Shown in pieces: positions 60,801 to 64,000 of a stretch of 64,000 nucleotides of DNA. Position 1 is the first letter of the stretch. Every line of letters starts with the position of its first letter. The notes under the pieces are model-generated. The model saw nothing but the letters and a program-made list of their open reading frames with translations, did no database searches and was not told the DNA's origin. The stretch lies in the NCBI GenBank assembly GCA_028281765.1, contig JANQJF010000113.1, positions 62,001-126,000 on the forward strand, written 5' to 3'. The position numbers and the translations under genes are program-made. This DNA comes from Planctomycetota bacterium (GTDB lineage: Bacteria > Planctomycetota > UBA1135 > UBA2386).

Positions 60801-60996
60801 GGACGACCGAGGACAGCCAGGCGCGAGCGCGCCCCGCGTCACGAGGCGGCGACGTCATCGCGCGGACCCAGGTCTTCTGCACGATGTCTTCTTCGCCGTC
60901 GCCGCCGCGCAGGAGCGAGCGCACGAGCGCGCGGACGAAGTCCTGTTCGGCGAGGAGGGCCTCGGGGGCCGTCGAGCTGGTCGGGAACGTGGTCAC
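57817..60996 (-). CDS. ECF sigma factor fused to carboxypeptidase-regulatory-like repeats
   Basis: 1,059 residues from a GTG at 60996. Sigma region 2 spans about 18-85 (FVRALVRSLLRGGDGEEDIV, then QKTWVRAM). Region 4 spans about 115-165 (LDEPYRATLLMRYWEELSPA, EIATRLGVPDGTVRSRLHRG). One membrane span lies near 200-220 (SLFAVCGLILAGLTIWAVW). The extracytoplasmic ~830 residues hold at least six carboxypeptidase-regulatory-like modules (HGFVRDQDGNPIPNATIQS, GRVVDEAGEPIAGARVSTS, GVVLDGEGEPVAGAHVRCY, GIVADATGAPLPGARVVCR, GIVHDDSSGKPVAGATVKL). It has the same layout as the 1,020-residue neighbour. The likely role is a self-contained transmembrane transcription switch; signal and targets are unknown. 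Confidence 0.88.
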   Translation of the reverse strand: MTTFPTSSTAPEALLAEQDFVRALVRSLLRGGDGEEDIVQKTWVRAMTSPPRDAGRARAWLSSVVRNLVRDHVRGKRRRQARERDAEHEVAAPSTADVVQREHDRKRVVDAVLALDEPYRATLLMRYWEELSPAEIATRLGVPDGTVRSRLHRGLEQLRHKLDRDFGSRRSWIVALTPCAALDASPVTPVVAGAVLMSKSKSLFAVCGLILAGLTIWAVWGPPVLGPTSDPDDAPPSLAQSRLEGNQDPVTQDETDAPSEDASSERAELVTTGAFTVTGIARCQGLPYPNCRVVLRFYDGYETHGTPAREASVGTDARGEFSWHGDPPRTAGMVTAVSSTKARGIQCSPAAIHPGDESAHLTVTVSPFECRLHGFVRDQDGNPIPNATIQSTADHRTTSDDAGHYEFLVGRGAHARHMKIWADGFAPSSQDAPIPETAEEHRLDFTLAHGGRIAGRVVDEAGEPIAGARVSTSLKRYVIESDEDGQFVLPSVDATVEHYVLAEKLGYLRSGESARVGAEDFVIVLKRGSTILGVVLDGEGEPVAGAHVRCYDARFFNASSSSYSDENGEFELRYSQTGARDLSVERRGFVKHTSKVEIREDMGPIEVRLERGGSIRGIVADATGAPLPGARVVCRGRNEKGWLFEVGTKAFADENGAFAIEDLPDYALTVVAYLRGYLPGSQPGITRGMTGVTVTLQRGASVAGRVLDAATRQPIESFELVISNEDDVDERFRKADRVNGTDGYWKSSFGGFPLGQQLWIAISAEGYARQKLTAEAMVDPPREQVLVLMKRGSSIQGIVHDDSSGKPVAGATVKLVAGSGDLGHIGFDTVPTVTTNEKGEFEFKTANPGESRLVVFHDDYAHRIHGPFAVPEDSTRIDVKIPIDKGNAIAGRIVGFDGIELTAHLMAYGDIDDSRREEIGLEREFRFEGLSEGRYWVALHAKERSFLRSQFVMIEGTDVLDFELRENYGNCSVQLSIVGLESGELQFRALGDTPGSIRFLDFSGGTVLIEGLAPGKHRVRVQDEKGRVDHRQELEVSATGRTTVTVKVEEREPRGFRVR

Positions 60997-61072
60997 GGAC
61001 AGTCGCGTAGACGCCGTCCTGCGTCCGTGCGTTGCGTCGATTGTGACGAATTCCGCGGATTCCCGCAGCCGG

Positions 61073-62407
61073 CTACGGGTCGACGACGGTGAATCGCAGC
61101 CCGTTCGACGTCGCGAGCCCGCCGCCGTCCAAGTGGATCGACTGCGCGTAGAACGTCGTGCCGGCGATGTTCGGGGTCAGCGCGAGTGGGAGCGTCGACG
61201 ACGTGGAGGGCGGCACCGGGATCGAGGTCAGAAAGTTTGCGCCCGGGTCGACGAGAATCGTGACGCCGAGGGCCGGCAGGTTCGTCGACGCGAGACTCAG
61301 CCAGATCGCCGAAGCCGTGGGCGTGCCCGGTGTCGATTCGACCGTGATCCCGAAGTTCGGATTCCCGACTGTCGGCAGGCCGCCGGGGTTCGGGGTGATG
61401 TTCCAGGAGTACACGTTCGATCCGAACGACGTGCTTCCATAGGTTTCGATCGGCTCGCGGAAGTCGATCCCGCTGAGGATACCCCAGCCGCCGGCGGGCG
61501 CTGTTGCGATATTCGATACGGTGCCCTGTGGCGTCAGCAACCGGACTTCGTACCCGGAGGCCGAGCCCGACACCGAGGCGATGCTGCTCGTCGCCGACTC
61601 GATGACGTGCCCGTTCGAGAAGCCGCTGAGGATCGGGGTCACCGTGCCCGTCGACAGGTCGATGCGACCGAGTTCGTCAAACGAGGCATACGTGAGAGTG
61701 CCGTCGCTCTCGAAAGCCAGAGAGCTGACGATCGAACCTGGTGAGGCGACGCTGGACGCGGGACTCCCGTCGATCGGAATCCGCCATATCTGGGTCGTGC
61801 TCGATCCGTTTACCTGCGCGGCGTAGATGGCCGAAAAGTCGTTGCTGACCGTGATCGCATTCCACGTGCCGAAAAGCGGTGGGCCGACGAACGCGATCGG
61901 GGTGAGCGAGCCGGACGTGAGGTCGAAGAGGCCGATTCGTTCGCCGGCGAGCGCCGGCACCGGGTCGGCAGTGGCGCTCAGCGCGAAGGCGAAGACGTTG
62001 CCAGCGAGATTCTCGGTTGCGCTCACGGCGCCGAGGCCGGCGAGTGGTGACGAAGGCAGTGAGGTCGCAACTTGGACCGGCTGTGCCGAGACGACGTTCA
62101 GTCCCGACAACGTCAAGTGCCAGAGGTTGATGGGGTCGCCGACGGTGGTCGGGGCGTCAGCGCAGAGAAGTCCCGAACCGTCGTCCGTGATCTCGATCCA
62201 ATTCGCGCCCAGCCCGTTGATCAGAATGCCCGGCACACCGGTCACCCGCGTCGCGGGAGCGTTGGTGCGAGGGGACGCGACCCACACACCCCCCGGGGAA
62301 GCGCCCCCGGACGTTTCGAATCCGGAGATCGCGTACCAGCCCTCGGGAACCTGCGCGTGCGTCGGAGTGGCGAGGATTGCAGCGAGCGACAGTGCGCGGG
62401 TGTGCAT
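61073..62407 (-). CDS. Exported beta-propeller-like protein, tandem paralogue 1
   Basis: 444 residues from the ATG at 62407, supported by TATCGT 7 bases upstream. A signal peptide covers about 1-18 (ALSLAAILATPTHAQ), and the mature protein begins VPEGWYAISGFETSGG. Repeated short motifs (GTWNAITVSNDFSAIYAA, GSIVSSLAFESDGTLTYAS, GWGILSGIDFREPIETYGS) suggest a seven-bladed or similar propeller. The C-terminal ~110 residues follow the shared domain pattern but without its cysteines (VGNPNFGITVES, TFYAQSIHLDGGGLATSNGL). It is about 40% similar by eye to the gene immediately upstream, so the pair arose by tandem duplication. The function is unknown. Confidence 0.78.
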   Translation of the reverse strand: MHTRALSLAAILATPTHAQVPEGWYAISGFETSGGASPGGVWVASPRTNAPATRVTGVPGILINGLGANWIEITDDGSGLLCADAPTTVGDPINLWHLTLSGLNVVSAQPVQVATSLPSSPLAGLGAVSATENLAGNVFAFALSATADPVPALAGERIGLFDLTSGSLTPIAFVGPPLFGTWNAITVSNDFSAIYAAQVNGSSTTQIWRIPIDGSPASSVASPGSIVSSLAFESDGTLTYASFDELGRIDLSTGTVTPILSGFSNGHVIESATSSIASVSGSASGYEVRLLTPQGTVSNIATAPAGGWGILSGIDFREPIETYGSTSFGSNVYSWNITPNPGGLPTVGNPNFGITVESTPGTPTASAIWLSLASTNLPALGVTILVDPGANFLTSIPVPPSTSSTLPLALTPNIAGTTFYAQSIHLDGGGLATSNGLRFTVVDP

Positions 62408-62414
62408 GGGAGTC

Positions 62415-62420
62415 ACGATA
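62415..62420 (-). promoter_or_regulatory. -10-like hexamer TATCGT, leaderless promoter
   Basis: TATCGT lies on the minus strand with 7 bases to the ATG at 62407, inside the 24-base gap between the two paralogues. Each copy therefore appears to have its own promoter. Confidence 0.5.
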
Positions 62421-62431
62421 GCACAGCGGGA

Positions 62432-63772
62432 TCAGGGCGTGACGACCGTGAACGCGAGTGCGTCCGACGCACCGATCGCTCCGCCGCTCTCGATGTGAAG
62501 GGACTGCGCATGAAACGTGAGACCGACGAGCATTGGGGTGAGCGTCAGCGGAACGGTCGCTGTCGGTGTCGTCGGCACGGGCACCGACGCGAGGAAGCTC
62601 GGGCCCGGATCGATCCAGAGGTCGATGCCGAGCACGGGGATGCTCGCGGCGTCGAGTGACAAGCACACCGCGGCGGCCGTCGCGGCTGATCCCGTCGACT
62701 CGGTCGTCACGCCGAACGACGAGTTGCCGACGTACGCCATGCCCCCAGGCTGAGGCCAGGCGATCGAGTAGCTACCGCTGCCGGTTGACGACCCCGAGCC
62801 ATAGCGGGCCATCGCCGGCTGAACGTCGATGCCGCTCAGAACACCGAATCCCGTCGGGGGCGGCATCGCGATCGTCGTGCTCGTGCCGTCGGGCGCGCGC
62901 AGTTCGACGCTGTAGCCGCTGCCGGTCGTGAACTCGAGAATCGCGAGATTGTCGGTGCCGGGCTCGGCGACGACGCCGTTCAGGAAGGCGGTGTTGGAGA
63001 TTGGCGAGACAGCGCCCGTGAGGATGTCGATGGTGCCGAGATTCGCGGACCCGACGACGGCCGAGAACAACAGATCCCCGTGTGGATCGAAGTCGAGATT
63101 GCTCACGATCCCGTTGACCGTGGCGACGAGCGTCGCGGTGCCGCCCTGCGGTACCGGGAAGCTCCAGATCTCGGTCGCGCTGCCGCCGAGCACGTTCGCG
63201 GCGTAGGCGACCGTGCCTTCGGGGTTGGTCGTGATCGCGTTCCAGGTTCCGACCGGTCCGATCCCGTTCAGGTAGACCGGAGCGAGAGTTCCGCTGAAGA
63301 GGTCGAGGATGCCGATGCGTTGCCCGTTCAGAGACGTGTCGGGCGTGAGGTTCGGCGACAGTGTGAACACGACCTGGTCGTTCGGCAGCATGCTCGTCTC
63401 GGTCACGCCCGCCGCTGGCGCGGTCGAGGTGCCGATCGAGAACGACTGGTCGTAGACGTTGGCCGCGCCGTCGAGCAGCACCCAGACCAAGTCGACGTTC
63501 GAACCGGCGGCGGCCGGCGTCGTCGCGCATACGAAGCCGACGCCGTCGAACGTCAACTCGATGCTGTTCGCGCCGAGCCCGGTCAGCAGCGATGTGGGGA
63601 GGTTCTGCACGGGAACCGGTGGTTCGAAGGAGCGCGGCGACACGAGCCACACGCCGCCGATTCCACTGGACGAGTCTTGGAAGGCCGAGATCGCGAACCA
63701 ACCGGTAGGCACCTGGGCGCCGACAGTCGTCGCGAGTGAGAAGAGCGCGATCCCCAGTGCGCGTGTTCGCAT
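62432..63772 (-). CDS. Exported beta-propeller-like protein, tandem paralogue 2
   Basis: 446 residues from the ATG at 63772, with TACGAT 6 bases upstream. A signal peptide covers about 1-19 (ALGIALFSLATTVGAQ), and the mature start is VPTGWFAISAFQDSSSG. It shares with its downstream neighbour the same blocks in the same order: GGVWLVSPRS, LTGLGANSIELTFDG, GTWNAITTNPEGTVAYAAN, GFGVLSGIDVQPAMARYGS and the ending LTFHAQSLHIESGGAIGASD. The two probably bind or display something at the cell surface. No enzyme motif is visible. Confidence 0.78.
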   Translation of the reverse strand: MRTRALGIALFSLATTVGAQVPTGWFAISAFQDSSSGIGGVWLVSPRSFEPPVPVQNLPTSLLTGLGANSIELTFDGVGFVCATTPAAAGSNVDLVWVLLDGAANVYDQSFSIGTSTAPAAGVTETSMLPNDQVVFTLSPNLTPDTSLNGQRIGILDLFSGTLAPVYLNGIGPVGTWNAITTNPEGTVAYAANVLGGSATEIWSFPVPQGGTATLVATVNGIVSNLDFDPHGDLLFSAVVGSANLGTIDILTGAVSPISNTAFLNGVVAEPGTDNLAILEFTTGSGYSVELRAPDGTSTTIAMPPPTGFGVLSGIDVQPAMARYGSGSSTGSGSYSIAWPQPGGMAYVGNSSFGVTTESTGSAATAAAVCLSLDAASIPVLGIDLWIDPGPSFLASVPVPTTPTATVPLTLTPMLVGLTFHAQSLHIESGGAIGASDALAFTVVTP

Positions 63773-63778
63773 CGCCTC

Positions 63779-63784
63779 ATCGTA
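63779..63784 (-). promoter_or_regulatory. -10-like hexamer TACGAT, leaderless promoter
   Basis: TACGAT lies on the minus strand with 6 bases to the ATG at 63772. It is the same hexamer and spacing as upstream of 53836. Confidence 0.5.
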
Positions 63785-63900
63785 GCTCGTGGCCGGCGAC
63801 GCGTGGCGAGAGCTGCGGCGATCGGTTCGAAATCGTTTTTCGCGAATCCGTGTACGCGGTGCCTCCGCGGGGCGTTGCGTGCGCCTACCGCTGCAGGGCG

Positions 63901-64000
63901 TCAGGTCAGTGCGATCCGCGCACGGATCACGAGCAGCGTGTTGTTTTTCGGCATGGCGACGACCTCGTCGATCGACATCCGCGCGTCCGTCGCAGCGCGT
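63901..64000 (-). CDS. C-terminal end of a gene cut by the right edge
   Basis: The last 32 codons of a minus-strand frame are present, ending at a TGA (63901-63903). The sequence includes ARMSIDEVVAMPKNNTLLVI. Third codon positions are strongly GC-biased as in real genes here. The ending loosely resembles the tail of TraD/TraG-type or other ATPase proteins (a D-E-V-x-x-(L/M)-P pattern), but this is too short for a call. Confidence 0.5.
   Translation of the reverse strand, partial: RAATDARMSIDEVVAMPKNNTLLVIRARIALT

Noticed and set aside
1-64000. CRISPR array, rRNA or prophage
   Set aside because: No regularly spaced repeats, no rRNA-like conserved stretches and no phage structural or integrase genes were seen.

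Overview
The window looks like a chromosomal segment of a high-GC planctomycete (Planctomycetota). This is inferred from gene content, not from a marker gene. The signs are several extracytoplasmic-function (ECF) sigma factors, two of them fused to long carboxypeptidase-regulatory-like repeat regions and one to a hydrolase-like domain; many exported proteins sharing one C-terminal domain; FHA-domain membrane proteins; and genes for a lipopolysaccharide-type outer membrane. I found no rRNA, tRNA or CRISPR array. Coding density is high. Long antisense open frames are everywhere because of the base composition and were ignored.

Layout. 1-4154: two FHA-domain, single-span membrane proteins, the first ending in a CAP domain and cut by the left edge. 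4155-5820: a disturbed area with REP-like palindromes, a 48-bp inverted repeat and a duplicated scrap of an acyltransferase gene around a methyltransferase gene. 5828-10625: envelope genes, namely a LpxL/HtrB-type acyltransferase, a protein with two tandem lipopolysaccharide-kinase domains, two LptF/LptG permeases and a 44-residue membrane protein, the last three overlapping stop-to-start. 10619-14934: an Uma2 remnant, mutS and a cysteine desulfurase. 15055-21456: a DUF1444 protein, an XRE regulator with a candidate operator, an ECF sigma factor, an exported protein, a small protein, and a second sigma factor with a likely anti-sigma partner. 21521-23399: Rieske protein and a cytochrome b fused to cytochrome c. 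23467-26402: an exported SGNH hydrolase and a B12-type radical SAM enzyme. 26576-32451: a 1,636-residue DUF4132 protein, a small partner with a MoaD-like tail and an exported protein. 32517-33677: dinB. 33690-41732: a tight minus-strand run of exported protein, toroid-repeat protein, 1,464-residue helicase-nuclease and methyltransferase. 41817-47813: acyl-CoA dehydrogenase, unknown protein, ECF-hydrolase fusion, SDR reductase. 47932-53836: PhoX phosphatase, vanadium-haloperoxidase-like protein and Kelch-like protein, all exported. 53890-60996: two ECF/carboxypeptidase-regulatory giants flanking a broken REP-associated transposase. 61073-64000: two tandem exported paralogues and the end of a further gene.

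Two patterns cut across the regions. First, nine genes have a TAnnnT hexamer ending 4-8 bases before the start codon, which predicts leaderless mRNAs and settles several starts. Second, eight exported proteins with different or no catalytic modules end in the same kind of C-terminal domain, four of them with a conserved pair of cysteines. These two patterns, the sigma-factor fusions and the DUF4132/MoaD-like pair are the observations I consider most worth following.
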